Part shown: one piece after another, positions 53,063 to 61,488 of the stretch | Numbering within the stretch: the first letter of the stretch is position 1 | How the letters are laid out: every line of letters starts with the position of its first letter | Source: Pseudomonas paraversuta | GTDB lineage: Bacteria > Pseudomonadota > Gammaproteobacteria > Pseudomonadales > Pseudomonadaceae | Assembly: GCF_904063065.1 (NCBI RefSeq) | Contig: NZ_CAJFCL010000009.1 | Span: 124,001 to 188,000 of the forward strand | Length of the DNA stretch: 64,000 nt | Direction: 5' to 3' | Notes under the pieces: generated by a model | Seen by the model: the letters and a program-made list of their open reading frames with translations, nothing else | Told to the model about the DNA's origin: nothing | Databases searched by the model: none | Made by a program: the position numbers and the translations under genes

Positions 53063-53638
53063 ATGTTGAAAAAGACCCTCGCTGCACTGGCTCTCGGTAC
53101 TGCCCTGCTGACTGCCGGCCAGGCCATGGCTGCTGACTACACCATCGACAAGGAAGGCCAGCACGCCTTCATCGACTGGAAAATCAGCCACCTGGGCTTC
53201 AGCTTCATTCACGGTACTTTCAAGGACTGGAGCGGCACCTTTTCGTGGGATGCAGCCAAGCCTGCAGACAGCAAAATTGACGTTACCCTGAAAACCGCAA
53301 GCCTGTTCTCCAACCACGCCGAACGCGACAAGCACATCGCCAGCAAAGATTTCCTGGACGTGAGCAAGTACCCGGAAGCGACCTTCAAGTCGACCAAAGT
53401 GGTGCCAACCGGCGACACGACTGCTGACGTGACCGGCGACCTGACCCTGCACGGCGTGACCAAACCGGTAACGTTCAAGGCCACGTTCAACGGTGAAGGC
53501 AAGGATCCATGGGGCGGCGAGCGCGCTGGCTTCAACGCGACCACCACCATCAACCTGCAGGACTTCGGTATCAAATCCCCAAGCAAGGACCAGACTCTGA
53601 GCCTGGACATCTCGCTGGAAGGCGTGAAAGCCAAGTAA
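53063..53638 (+). CDS. YceI-family periplasmic lipocalin-like protein
   Basis: A 191-residue protein with a signal peptide (MLKKTLAALALGTALLTAGQAMA, cleavage near 23) and the YceI beta barrel: YTIDKEGQHAFIDWKISHLGFSFIHGTFKDWSGTFSWD is the hallmark N-terminal stretch, and DVTGDLTLHGVTKPVTFKATFN is the second. YceI proteins bind isoprenoid lipids and may carry quinones. Co-transcription with cytochrome b561 fits a quinone-related role. ATG at 53063 has an AAAAGGA site. A strong terminator follows. Confidence 0.9.
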   Translation: MLKKTLAALALGTALLTAGQAMAADYTIDKEGQHAFIDWKISHLGFSFIHGTFKDWSGTFSWDAAKPADSKIDVTLKTASLFSNHAERDKHIASKDFLDVSKYPEATFKSTKVVPTGDTTADVTGDLTLHGVTKPVTFKATFNGEGKDPWGGERAGFNATTTINLQDFGIKSPSKDQTLSLDISLEGVKAK

Positions 53639-53654
53639 TCGCGCTTTCATACGG

Positions 53655-53696
53655 CAAAAAAACGCCCCGACTCGCAAGAGCCGGGGCGTTTTTTTG
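53655..53696. terminator. Bidirectional rho-independent terminator after yceI
   Basis: An AAAACGCCCCG/CGGGGCGTTTT stem with a flanking A-run and T-run. Confidence 0.92.
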
Positions 53697-53755
53697 TGTA
53701 CGGAATAAACCTGTACCCATTCGGTCTGCAGGTTAAACCCTGTTGACGCACTCGC

Positions 53756-53776
53756 CGGAAAGCCGGCTCCCACAAT
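53756..53776. repeat. Single REP half-site
   Basis: GCCGGAAAGCCGGCTCCCAC without a matching partner, between the yceI and rhlE terminators. Confidence 0.55.
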
Positions 53777-53828
53777 GGCGGGGAGAATAAAGGCGCTTGC
53801 TCCTGCAGAACCCTCGCCAGACGCGCAT

Positions 53829-53868
53829 AAAAAAATGCCCCTGATCTCTCGATCGGGGGCATTTTTTC
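53829..53868. terminator. Rho-independent terminator between the two terminators of yceI and rhlE
   Basis: An AAATGCCCC/GGGGCATTT stem with A- and T-runs on both sides, ending just past the rhlE stop; it can serve rhlE on the minus strand. Confidence 0.88.
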
Positions 53869-53881
53869 AGGCGGTGTTAAC

Positions 53882-55738
53882 TCAGCGGTTGCGAGTCAAC
53901 AGCGCTGGCTTCTCGCCACGAGGGCGGTTCGGCAATTGATCCAGCTGCTCAGGTGTCGGGAAGCGATCGCTTTTCGACTCCTTGTGCATGATCTTCGGCT
54001 GGTTCTCGCGCGGGCCTTTAACCGCTGGCTCTTGACGGGCATCGTCACGGGCCGGACGGTTTTCGCGACGGGCCTGACCGTCACGCGGAGCACCACTGCG
54101 TGGGCCGCTGCGCTTGGCTGGCGGAGTGCCAGTGCTGGCGCCGCTGCCGGTACGCGGGCCGTTCTGGCGACCCTGAGAAGCACCACCGGTACGGGCAGGT
54201 GCAGCACCGGTGCCAGCAGCAGGTGCGCCCGGACGGCGACCACGGCTCTGGTTGTTCTTGTTCTGGTACGGGCTGACGTAATCAGCGCGGTTACCAAAGT
54301 TGTCTACGTCGTCATCACGGAACTCGTCCGGCGCGCGGTTGGCGTCCGAACGCGGAGCAGGCTGACGCTGTTCACGGGCAGGTTGCGCTTCCCGTGGCTT
54401 TTGCTCACGGGCAGGACGTTCGCCGCGAGCAGCTGCCGGTTTTTCCTTGCTCTTTTCCTTGCCCTTGTCTTTACGACCACCGCCACCGCCCGGGTTACCC
54501 GGACCGTCGCCACGTGGACCGCGAGGCGGGTTGCGCGGGTTACGCACATCCGGACGCTCACGTACTTCAGGCTTTTCGGCTTCTACTGTGCTGGAGTCAA
54601 AACCCATCAGGTCGCCATCGGCGATTTTCTGCTTGGTCATGCGCTCAATGCTTTTCAGCAGTTTTTCTTCGTCCGGAGCGACCAGCGAGATCGCCTCGCC
54701 CGAACGACCGGCACGGCCAGTACGGCCGATACGGTGAACGTAATCTTCATCGACGTTTGGCAGCTCGAAGTTGACCACGTGTGGCAGCTGATCGATATCC
54801 AGACCGCGAGCGGCGATATCGGTGGCTACCAGAATGCGTACGGCACCGGCCTTGAAATCGGCCAGGGCTTTGGTCCGCGCGTTCTGGCTCTTGTTACCGT
54901 GGATGGCCACAGCGCTGAGGCCGTGTTTGTCCAGGTATTCAGCCAGACGGTTGGCACCGTGCTTGGTACGGGTGAAGACCAGAACCTGTTCCCAGGCGCC
55001 TGCGGTAATCAAGTGCGCCAGCAAGGCACGCTTGTGGGTAGCCGGCAGACGGAAAACGCGCTGTTCGATACGCTCGACCGTGGTGTTCGGCGGCGTAACT
55101 TCGATGCGTTCCGGGTTGCGCAGCAGCTTGCCGGCCAGATCGGTGATGTCCTTGGAGAACGTCGCCGAGAACAGCAGGTTCTGACGCTTGGACGGCAGAC
55201 GGGCGAGGACTTTTTTCACGTCATGGACGAAGCCCATGTCGAGCATCCGGTCGGCTTCGTCGAGCACCAGAATTTCAACGTGGGACAGGTCAACGCTGCC
55301 TTGGCCGGCCAGGTCGAGCAAACGGCCCGGGCAGGCAACCAGTACGTCGACACCGCGGGCCAGTGCTTGTACCTGAGGGTTCGTACCGACACCGCCAAAG
55401 ACGCAGGCACTGACGAACTTCAAGTCGCGGGCATAGAGCTTGAAGCTCTCATGCACCTGGGCGGCGAGTTCGCGAGTAGGGGTCAGGACCAGCACGCGTG
55501 GTTGGCGTGGGCCGTGGCGCTGGGATTTGTCCGGGTGGCCATTGGGAAACAGCTTTTCCAGAATCGGAAGAGCGAAGCCGCCGGTTTTGCCAGTACCTGT
55601 CTGAGCCGCAACCATCAGGTCGCGACCTTGCAACACGGCGGGAATGGCCCGCTGTTGCACCGGAGTAGGCTCGGTATAGCCCGCAGCTTCAATGGCGCGG
55701 ACTAAAGCCTCGGAGAGACCGAGGGAAGCAAAGGACAT
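53882..55738 (-). CDS. rhlE: DEAD-box RNA helicase RhlE
   Basis: A 618-residue helicase with the core in residues 1-385: Q-motif region PTPVQQRAIPAVLQGRDLM, motif I AAQTGTGKTGG (Lys51), DEADRMLDMGF, SAT, and HRIGRTGRAGRSG. The remaining 230 or so residues are low-complexity, rich in R, G, P, K and A with basic clusters, typical of the RhlE tail that binds RNA and promotes phase separation. The start at 55738 (MSFASLGLSEAL) matches the family. RhlE unwinds structured RNA, especially in the cold, and works with the degradosome. Confidence 0.93.
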   Translation of the reverse strand: MSFASLGLSEALVRAIEAAGYTEPTPVQQRAIPAVLQGRDLMVAAQTGTGKTGGFALPILEKLFPNGHPDKSQRHGPRQPRVLVLTPTRELAAQVHESFKLYARDLKFVSACVFGGVGTNPQVQALARGVDVLVACPGRLLDLAGQGSVDLSHVEILVLDEADRMLDMGFVHDVKKVLARLPSKRQNLLFSATFSKDITDLAGKLLRNPERIEVTPPNTTVERIEQRVFRLPATHKRALLAHLITAGAWEQVLVFTRTKHGANRLAEYLDKHGLSAVAIHGNKSQNARTKALADFKAGAVRILVATDIAARGLDIDQLPHVVNFELPNVDEDYVHRIGRTGRAGRSGEAISLVAPDEEKLLKSIERMTKQKIADGDLMGFDSSTVEAEKPEVRERPDVRNPRNPPRGPRGDGPGNPGGGGGRKDKGKEKSKEKPAAARGERPAREQKPREAQPAREQRQPAPRSDANRAPDEFRDDDVDNFGNRADYVSPYQNKNNQSRGRRPGAPAAGTGAAPARTGGASQGRQNGPRTGSGASTGTPPAKRSGPRSGAPRDGQARRENRPARDDARQEPAVKGPRENQPKIMHKESKSDRFPTPEQLDQLPNRPRGEKPALLTRNR

Positions 55739-56020
55739 GAGTAATCCTGTTCTAGTTAGGGCTTGGCCCAAAGGGATAGTCTTGCCTGGCGTGAATGGCG
55801 TTTAAGGTGACGCAATCCCGTCCGGTCCTGCTCCAGTCCTGAAGGCTCATTCAAACTGCTCGCGCTGGCTGAAAGCTGCGCTGTAGCCGGGTTGAATGCC
55901 TTGTACAAGGACGAGCGGCCGGGCGTAAGCCTGGCGGAAAGCCCGGAGTATAACAGAGCAATCACGGCGCGCCGATTTCATGCTGCTGAACGGCTTTGCA
56001 GAGCTGTACGGCACATTCCC

Positions 56021-56052
56021 TGCGGGAGCGAGCACACTCGCTCCCGCAGGGG
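56021..56052. repeat. Short REP-like hairpin
   Basis: CCTGCGGGAGCGAG and CTCGCTCCCGCAGG arms with a 4-base loop, directly downstream of metF. It might act as its terminator-like stem. Confidence 0.75.
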
Positions 56053-56058
56053 GGGGTG

Positions 56059-56904
56059 TCAGCGAGGCAGCTTGAGGTTGTTCCAGATCGCCAGGCTGGG
56101 CTCGGCCTGGTTCAGGGTGTAGAAGTGCAAGCCCGGGGCGCCGCCGTCGAGCAGGCGTTCGCACATTTCGCTGATGACCTGTTCGCCAAATGCCTGAATG
56201 CTCTGGATGTCGTCGCCGTAGGCTTCCAGCTGTTTGCGAATCCAGCGCGGAATTTCAGCGCCACAGGCGTCCGAGAAGCGCGCCAGCTTGCTGTAGTTGG
56301 TGATCGGCATGATGCCCGGCACGATTGGAATCGTGACGCCAGCCGCCCGCACACGCTCGACAAAACGGAAGTAGCTGTCTGCGTTGAAGAAGTACTGGGT
56401 AATTGCGCTATCGGCGCCGGCATGGGCCTTGCGCACGAAGTTGTTGATATCGTCTTCGAAGTTGCGCGCTTGCGGGTGCATTTCCGGATAGGCAGCCACT
56501 TCGATATGGAAGTGATCAGCGGTCTCTTCACGAATGAAGCTCACCAGGTCATTGGCATGGCGCAGCTCGCCACTGGCCATGCCCATACCCGAAGGCAGGT
56601 CGCCACGCAGCGCAACAATGCGCTTGATACCCGCAGCTTTGTACTGGGTCAGCAGGCCGCGCAAGTCAGCCTTGCTGTCACCCACACATGACAAATGCGG
56701 GGCGGCAGGTACTTTTACTTCGCTCTCCAGTTGCAGCACGGTATTGATCGTGCGGTCACGGGTGGAGCCACCGGCACCATAGGTGCAGGAGAAAAAATCC
56801 GGGTTATAGGTCGCCAGCTGGCGAGCCGTGTTCATCAGTTTTTCATGTCCAGCATCGGTCTTGGTCGGGAAGAACTCGAAGCTGTAACGACGGTCTTGAG
56901 ACAT
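56059..56904 (-). CDS. metF: 5,10-methylenetetrahydrofolate reductase
   Basis: A 281-residue FAD enzyme that reduces methylene-THF to methyl-THF, the methyl donor for methionine synthesis. The N-terminal RYSFEFFPTKTDAG is the MetF signature, with the catalytic Glu in the EFFPTK segment (about residue 11); YGAGGSTRDRT and GLMGIRALRGD-like segments (RIVALRGDLPSGMG) follow. The start at 56904 has GGAGG 8 bases upstream; the longer frame lies in repeat sequence. It is 192 bases after ahcY and probably co-transcribed, so it would also be under the ahcY riboswitch. Confidence 0.94.
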   Translation of the reverse strand: MSQDRRYSFEFFPTKTDAGHEKLMNTARQLATYNPDFFSCTYGAGGSTRDRTINTVLQLESEVKVPAAPHLSCVGDSKADLRGLLTQYKAAGIKRIVALRGDLPSGMGMASGELRHANDLVSFIREETADHFHIEVAAYPEMHPQARNFEDDINNFVRKAHAGADSAITQYFFNADSYFRFVERVRAAGVTIPIVPGIMPITNYSKLARFSDACGAEIPRWIRKQLEAYGDDIQSIQAFGEQVISEMCERLLDGGAPGLHFYTLNQAEPSLAIWNNLKLPR

Positions 56905-56920
56905 GGAGGCAACCTCCAGC

Positions 56921-57094
56921 GGCAAGCTACAAGCTTCAAGCGCCAAGAGGGCGATGCGCCAGGCTCTTGTGCTGCAGGCTTACAATTTGCAACTGCTTAT
57001 TATTGTTTACACTCAATAGCTGGCCCCAAGCCTCAAGCTACAAGCCAAAGCAATCTGCTTTGCTGGCAACTCGAGGCTTGAAGCTTGCAGCTGC
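56921..57094. repeat. AAGCTTCAAGC-type repeat cluster in the ahcY-metF gap
   Basis: Copies of CAAGCTACAAGC or CAAGCTTCAAGC occur at 56921-56940 and 57031-57046, with the inverted form CTTGAAGCTTGCAGC at 57071-57094. The inverted copies can pair. Related copies lie at 58711-58774. Confidence 0.65.
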
Positions 57095-57096
57095 TA

Positions 57097-58506
57097 TTAG
57101 TAGCGGTAAGCGTCCGGCTTGAACGGGCCTTCGACGGTAACGCCGATGTAGTCAGCCTGTTGCTTGGTCAGCTGGGTAACTACGCCGCCAAAGCCGCGAA
57201 CCATTTCCAGGGCCACTTCTTCGTCAAGTTTCTTCGGCAGCACTTCTACAGTCAGACGCTCGGCTTGCAGCTCGGCTGGCAGGTCTGCGTATTTCTGGGC
57301 GAACAGGAAGATCTGGGCCAGAACCTGGTTGGCGAACGAACCGTCCATGATGCGGCTCGGGTGACCGGTGGCGTTGCCCAGGTTCACCAGACGACCTTCG
57401 GCCAGCAGGATCAGGTAGTCGTCGTTCTGCGGGTCGAATTCGCCCAGGCCAGTACGGTGAACCTTGTGAACCTGTGGCTTCACTTCTTCCCATGCCCAGT
57501 TCTTGCGCATGAAAGCGGTGTCGATTTCATTGTCGAAGTGGCCGATGTTGCACACTACAGCGCGTTTTTTCAGCGCAGCCAGCATGTTCTTGTCGCACAC
57601 GTTGACGTTACCGGTGGTGGTCACGATCAGGTCGATCTTGCCCAGCAGCGCAGCGTCGATGCTGGCGGCAGTGCCGTCGTTCTGGCCATTGATGAACGGC
57701 GAAACCACTTCGAAACCGTCCATGCAGGCTTGCATGGCACAGATCGGGTCAACTTCCGAAACCTTGACGATCATGCCTTCCTGACGCAGGGACTGAGCCG
57801 AACCCTTGCCCACGTCGCCGTAGCCGATCACCAGCGCCTGCTTGCCGGACAGCAAGTGGTCAGTACCGCGCTTGATGGCATCGTTCAGGCTGTGACGGCA
57901 GCCGTACTTGTTGTCGTTTTTGCTTTTGGTCACCGAGTCATTGACGTTGATCGCAGGGATCATCAGCTCGCCTTTGGCCAGCATGTCCAGCAGACGGTGT
58001 ACGCCGGTGGTGGTTTCTTCCGTCACGCCGTGGATCTTTTTCAGCATGTCCGGGTATTTCTTGTGCAACAGCTCGGTCAGGTCGCCGCCGTCGTCGAGGA
58101 TCATGTTGGCATCCCAAGGCGCGCCATCCTTGAGGATGGTTTGCTCAAGGCACCACTCGTACTCTTCTTCGGTCTCGCCTTTCCAGGCAAATACCGGGAT
58201 ACCGGCAGCAGCGATAGCGGCAGCAGCCTGATCCTGAGTCGAGAAGATGTTGCACGACGACCAGCGCACTTCGGCACCCAGGGCAACCAGGGTTTCGATC
58301 AGCACGGCAGTCTGGATGGTCATGTGGATGCAGCCCAGAATCTTCGCGCCCTTGAGCGGTTGTTCTGCTGCATAGCGGCGACGCAGCCCCATCAAAGCCG
58401 GCATTTCGGACTCGGCGATGAAGGTTTCGCGGCGGCCCCATTGGGCCAGGGACATATCAGCGACTTTATAGTCAGTAAAACCTGCAGGCGTGTTTACAGC
58501 GCTCAT
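57097..58506 (-). CDS. ahcY: S-adenosylhomocysteine hydrolase
   Basis: A 469-residue NAD-dependent enzyme splitting SAH to adenosine and homocysteine and so relieving inhibition of methyltransferases. Key features: SSCNIFSTQDQAAAAIA, the NAD-fold GYGDVGKGSAQSLRQEG, DPICAMQACMDGFEVV, and the conserved C-terminal KPDAYRY. The ATG at 58506 has GGAGG 6 bases upstream; a TTG directly before it is unlikely. An SAH riboswitch occupies the leader. The product homocysteine is remethylated with methyl-THF from the next gene, metF. Confidence 0.97.
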   Translation of the reverse strand: MSAVNTPAGFTDYKVADMSLAQWGRRETFIAESEMPALMGLRRRYAAEQPLKGAKILGCIHMTIQTAVLIETLVALGAEVRWSSCNIFSTQDQAAAAIAAAGIPVFAWKGETEEEYEWCLEQTILKDGAPWDANMILDDGGDLTELLHKKYPDMLKKIHGVTEETTTGVHRLLDMLAKGELMIPAINVNDSVTKSKNDNKYGCRHSLNDAIKRGTDHLLSGKQALVIGYGDVGKGSAQSLRQEGMIVKVSEVDPICAMQACMDGFEVVSPFINGQNDGTAASIDAALLGKIDLIVTTTGNVNVCDKNMLAALKKRAVVCNIGHFDNEIDTAFMRKNWAWEEVKPQVHKVHRTGLGEFDPQNDDYLILLAEGRLVNLGNATGHPSRIMDGSFANQVLAQIFLFAQKYADLPAELQAERLTVEVLPKKLDEEVALEMVRGFGGVVTQLTKQQADYIGVTVEGPFKPDAYRY

Positions 58507-58512
58507 CAAGAG

Positions 58513-58537
58513 CCTCCATTCGTTTAATCGCGAATGG
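58513..58537 (-). promoter_or_regulatory. Hairpin sequestering the ahcY Shine-Dalgarno site
   Basis: On the minus strand CCATTCG (58537-58531) and CGAATGG (58522-58516) form a perfect 7-bp stem whose 3-prime end runs into the GGAGG ribosome site (58517-58513). It overlaps the riboswitch pseudoknot strand by two bases, so the two could compete. Confidence 0.65.
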
Positions 58538-58635
58538 GCGCCGTTGTGCGTTTAGTGCCTGAACAGGGAGCCCTGAACAAACAACGCCCCATCCGAGCCT
58601 GACAGGTTGAACCTGCTGCAGCGCCCCTCGGACAG
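58536..58635 (-). ncRNA. SAH riboswitch in the ahcY leader
   Basis: On the minus strand, P1 is TCCGAG (58632-58627) with CTCGGA (58597-58592). P2 is CAGGTT/AACCTG (58615-58610 and 58608-58603). P3 is GCGTT (58587-58583) with AACGC (58552-58548). The pseudoknot pairs GGGCGC in the GAGGGGCGCTGC core with GCGCCC (58541-58536) in ACGGCGCCC. The conserved strings GAGGGGCGCTGC, CAGGCTCGG and AACGGCGC match the known SAH riboswitch class found upstream of ahcY. It is an ON switch in described cases. Confidence 0.92.
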
Positions 58636-58710
58636 GTGGCGGGAACGGTACTGGGTAAATATGACCGTTTTGAAGCGGGGGGGATTATAGCTGTCTTTAT
58701 CCGGGTAGTG

Positions 58711-58774
58711 GCAAGCTGCAAGCAAGAGCGAATCGGCTTCTACTTGCAGCTTGTCGCTTAAAACTTGAAGCTGG
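58711..58774. repeat. AAGCTGCAAGC-type repeats
   Basis: GGCAAGCTGCAAGCAAG and, in inverse form, CTTGCAGCTTG then AACTTGAAGCTGGG, between the riboswitch and the thioesterase gene. Same family as in 56921-57094. Confidence 0.6.
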
Positions 58775-58800
58775 GGGCCACACTCAAACCTGGAGCCGCC

Positions 58801-59202
58801 ATGAACTTCCACACCCGCAAGTGGGTTAAACCCGAAGACCTCAACCCCAACGGCACCCTGTTCGGTGGCAGCCTGCTGCGCTGGATCGACGAAGAAGCCG
58901 CCATTTACGCCATCGTGCAACTGGGCAACCAGCGCGTGGTGACCAAATACATCTCCGAAATCAACTTTGTCAGCGCTTCGCGCCAAGGCGACATCATCGA
59001 GCTGGGCATCACCGCCACAGAGTTCGGCCGTACCTCGATCACCCTGACCTGTGAAGTGCGCAACAAGATCACCCGTAAAAGCATCCTGACGGTCGACAAG
59101 ATGGTCTTCGTCAACCTGGGTGAGGACGGCTTGCCGGCTCCCCACGGGCGCACCGAGATCAAATACGTCAAAGACCAGTTCCAGGATGACGAGCAGGCCT
59201 GA
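58801..59202 (+). CDS. YciA-type acyl-CoA thioesterase
   Basis: A 133-residue hotdog thioesterase. Residues 9-35 (WVKPEDLNPNGTLFGGSLLRWIDEEAAI) hold the catalytic Asn/Asp region of the YciA/ACOT group, and the C terminus reads GLPAPHGRTEIKYVKDQ. Such proteins hydrolyse medium- and long-chain acyl-CoAs in the cytoplasm. The start at 58801 follows GGAGCC. It is divergent from ahcY and unrelated in function. It is not the same subgroup as the carnitine-type thioesterase at the left end. Confidence 0.87.
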   Translation: MNFHTRKWVKPEDLNPNGTLFGGSLLRWIDEEAAIYAIVQLGNQRVVTKYISEINFVSASRQGDIIELGITATEFGRTSITLTCEVRNKITRKSILTVDKMVFVNLGEDGLPAPHGRTEIKYVKDQFQDDEQA

Positions 59203-59216
59203 CCGGACATCGGGCC

Positions 59217-59282
59217 TTGTGGGAGCCGGCTTGCCGGCGAATGCATGATCAAGACCGCATCGCTGGCAAGCCAGCTCCCACC
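59217..59282. repeat. REP inverted pair (GGGAGCTGGCTTGCCGGCGA type)
   Basis: TGTGGGAGCCGGCTTGCCGG and an inverted partner after the thioesterase gene. Confidence 0.88.
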
Positions 59283-59360
59283 TGCCATGCAGCAATCCTG
59301 AGTGAACAGCTTGCAATCCAGCGTGTCGTAGCTTTACACACGCTTACGGTGACGAGCCCG

Positions 59361-60206
59361 ATGGACACTCAAAAAAGCGGTAAAACCCCCAACCTGTCGG
59401 CTGAAGAAGAGCACGACGTCACCAAAAACCAGCCGCCACGGGCAGCCGTGCTGCATGAAATCATTCGCCTGCAGGGCGACATGGAACTGGAGCGCAGCAT
59501 TGCCGCCCTGTTCTGGTCGGCACTGGCTGCCGGACTGACCATGGGCCTGTCGCTGATGGCCATGGGCTTGCTCAACTCGCGCCTGCCGGACGGCGAAGCG
59601 TTCAAGGTCATTGCCAGCTTCGGTTACTGCGCAGGTTTTCTGGCCGTCATCCTCTCCCGCCAGCAACTCTTCACCGAAAACACCCTGACCGCCGTATTGC
59701 CGATCATGAGCAAACCCACGCTCAATAATTTCGCACGCCTGTTCCGGCTGTGGGCGGTGGTGCTGGTGGGTAACCTGCTGGGCACGCTGCTGGTTGCCTA
59801 CACGATGCTGCACTTGCCGATTTTCGACAGTCAGACCGACAAGGCCTTTCTCGAAATCGGGCGCAAGGTCATGGAAAACGACTCCAGCCAGATGTTCGCC
59901 AAAGGCATTATCTCGGGCTGGATGATTGCCACCATGGTGTGGATGATCCCGTCGATGGAGAGCGCCAAGATGTGGATCATCATCCTCATCACCTATCTGA
60001 TGGCCCTGGGTGACTTCACCCACATCGTGGTCGGTACGGCCGAGGTCTCATACCTGGTGTTTGCCGGCGAGTTGCCGTGGAAAGATTTCTGGCTGATCTT
60101 TGCCGGCCCGACCCTGGCCGGCAACATCATCGGCGGAAGTTTTATTTTCGCCCTGATCAGCCACGCCCAAATCCGCAGCGACACCAAAAAACCGCAAAAA
60201 ACCTGA
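59361..60206 (+). CDS. Formate/nitrite transporter family protein (YfdC-like)
   Basis: A 281-residue membrane protein of the FNT fold: about six helices and the paired pore half-helices, with LSRQQLFTENTLTAVLPI and GDFTHIVVGTAEVSYLVFAGE as the two loop regions lining the pore. A charged N-terminal tail of about 60 residues precedes helix 1, as in E. coli YfdC. I used the ATG at 59361 (MDTQKSGKTPNLSAEEEHD); the ribosome site is weak (GACGAG). The transported anion is not known for the YfdC subgroup. Confidence 0.82.
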   Translation: MDTQKSGKTPNLSAEEEHDVTKNQPPRAAVLHEIIRLQGDMELERSIAALFWSALAAGLTMGLSLMAMGLLNSRLPDGEAFKVIASFGYCAGFLAVILSRQQLFTENTLTAVLPIMSKPTLNNFARLFRLWAVVLVGNLLGTLLVAYTMLHLPIFDSQTDKAFLEIGRKVMENDSSQMFAKGIISGWMIATMVWMIPSMESAKMWIIILITYLMALGDFTHIVVGTAEVSYLVFAGELPWKDFWLIFAGPTLAGNIIGGSFIFALISHAQIRSDTKKPQKT

Positions 60207-60214
60207 GCCAAATC

Positions 60215-60272
60215 CTGTAGGAGCGAGCTTGCTCGCGAGCTTTTTCAAAGCAGCAAAGCTCGCTCCTACAGA
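60215..60272. repeat. REP inverted pair (GAGCGAGCTTGCTCGCGA type)
   Basis: In the convergent gap between the YfdC-like and hemolysin III genes. Confidence 0.88.
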
Positions 60273-60280
60273 TATCAGGG

Positions 60281-60898
60281 CTAGATCACGTAGTGCGCGA
60301 TCGCCACAAAGTGCAGCACGCTGCCGGCAATCACAAACAGATGCCAAATGCCGTGGGCATGGCGCAGGCGGTGATCGAGGGCAAAAAATATGATGCCCAC
60401 GGTGTACATCACCCCACCCGTGGCCAGCCAGACAAAGCCGGCGGTACCCAGCGCCGCCAGCAATGGTTTGACCGCCACCAGCACAATCCAGCCCATTACC
60501 GCGTAAATCACGATGGACAGAATGCGCGCCTCGGAGCGCGGCTTGATCTCTTGCAGCATGCCGATCACCGCCATGCCCCAGACTATGCCGAACAGCGACC
60601 AGCCCCACGGCCCATGTAGCGTGACCAGACAGAACGGGGTGTAACTGCCGGCGATCAACAGGTAAATCGACAGGTGATCGAACTTCTGCATGATCACTTT
60701 CGAGCGCCCGCGCACGCTGTGGTAAACAGTCGAAACGCTGTACAACAACACCAGCGTCACGCCATAGATCGCCACACTGACAATCTTTTGCGGGCTGCCG
60801 TCCAGAGATGCCATCACCAGCAACCAGATACTGCCTGCCGTCGCCAGCAACGCCCCCACCAGATGAGTCCAGGCGTTGAGTTTTTCACCGTGATACAT
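60281..60898 (-). CDS. Hemolysin III / PAQR-family membrane protein
   Basis: A 205-residue protein with seven predicted membrane helices. It has the family metal-site pattern: GEKLNAWTHLVGALLATAG near the N terminus (His12), SVTVYHS-like SVSTVYHSVRG, and a C-terminal HAHGIWHLFVIAGSVLHFVAI with the paired histidines. Despite the name, most bacterial members are YqfA/TrhA-like and affect membrane lipid homeostasis; haemolysis is not implied. The ATG at 60898 follows GAGGGAG. Confidence 0.87.
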   Translation of the reverse strand: MYHGEKLNAWTHLVGALLATAGSIWLLVMASLDGSPQKIVSVAIYGVTLVLLYSVSTVYHSVRGRSKVIMQKFDHLSIYLLIAGSYTPFCLVTLHGPWGWSLFGIVWGMAVIGMLQEIKPRSEARILSIVIYAVMGWIVLVAVKPLLAALGTAGFVWLATGGVMYTVGIIFFALDHRLRHAHGIWHLFVIAGSVLHFVAIAHYVI

Positions 60899-61035
60899 GT
60901 GCAACTCCCTCAAGATCCGATAGTGCGACCGTGTCACCTTGTTACGAGATAAGGGTCAAGGCTGCGACCTTAAAGGGCAATGCGGCGATCGTCGAGAAGT
61001 GCAAGGCTGCTCCTGCTGAAACTTTGCTGGCGCAG

Positions 61036-61488
61036 TTAAACCTCTTCCCCCATCACCAATCTCTCCAGCGCCAGCAGATCCGGAATCCTGGCCACGTGAT
61101 CTCCCACTTGCACCGCCGCACGCTCCAGCGGGCACAGCGGCACGTCGACAAAGCTCAATTGGCTATCGACTTTGTAGGAGCGGGGGATGCCCTGCACCAC
61201 CATGGCGATGAACTTGAGCTGCGGATTGCCCCCCAACGTATTGAGAATGACGATGCGTGCCCGCTCGCCAATCACCAGCGGGCTGCCGCACGCGGCTTCG
61301 AAACTGATCAGCGGCAATTCACGGTCGCGCCAGGTGATCTGCCGCAGATGCCAGGGCGGCGAGTCGCTGCTGGGTTCGCCGCGCTGCCAGTCGATCAGCT
61401 CCGCTATGGCAACGTTGGGCAATAGCAGGTAACGGTCCGCCAGCGGCAGCAGCAGCCCGGTCAGGCTGCCCACACGGTGATCAAGCAT
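61036..61488 (-). CDS. chpC: CheW-like chemotaxis adaptor ChpC
   Basis: A 150-residue single CheW domain (GLLLPLADRYLLLPNVAIAELIDW, LPLISFEAACG, RIVILNTLGGNPQLKFIAMVVQGIPRSYKV). It overlaps the 3-prime end of chpA by eight bases and follows it on the same strand, the place ChpC occupies in the Pil-Chp cluster that controls twitching motility and cAMP. In P. aeruginosa a methylesterase gene, chpB, separates chpA and chpC; here it is absent. It would couple receptor input to ChpA. Confidence 0.82.
   Translation of the reverse strand: MLDHRVGSLTGLLLPLADRYLLLPNVAIAELIDWQRGEPSSDSPPWHLRQITWRDRELPLISFEAACGSPLVIGERARIVILNTLGGNPQLKFIAMVVQGIPRSYKVDSQLSFVDVPLCPLERAAVQVGDHVARIPDLLALERLVMGEEV

Noticed and set aside
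53882..54650. Low-complexity RG/PA-rich tail of rhlE as a sign of frameshift or foreign DNA
   Set aside because: The frame is continuous and such tails are usual in Pseudomonas RhlE.
58640..58690. Possible SahR site upstream of ahcY (CTTCAAAAC near a CATATTT on the minus strand)
   Set aside because: Only about seven bases match one arm of the sahR palindrome and the second arm is wrong. The riboswitch explains regulation better.
60281..60898. Hemolysin III as a toxin
   Set aside because: The sequence is a seven-helix PAQR/YqfA-type housekeeping membrane protein; the toxin name is historical.
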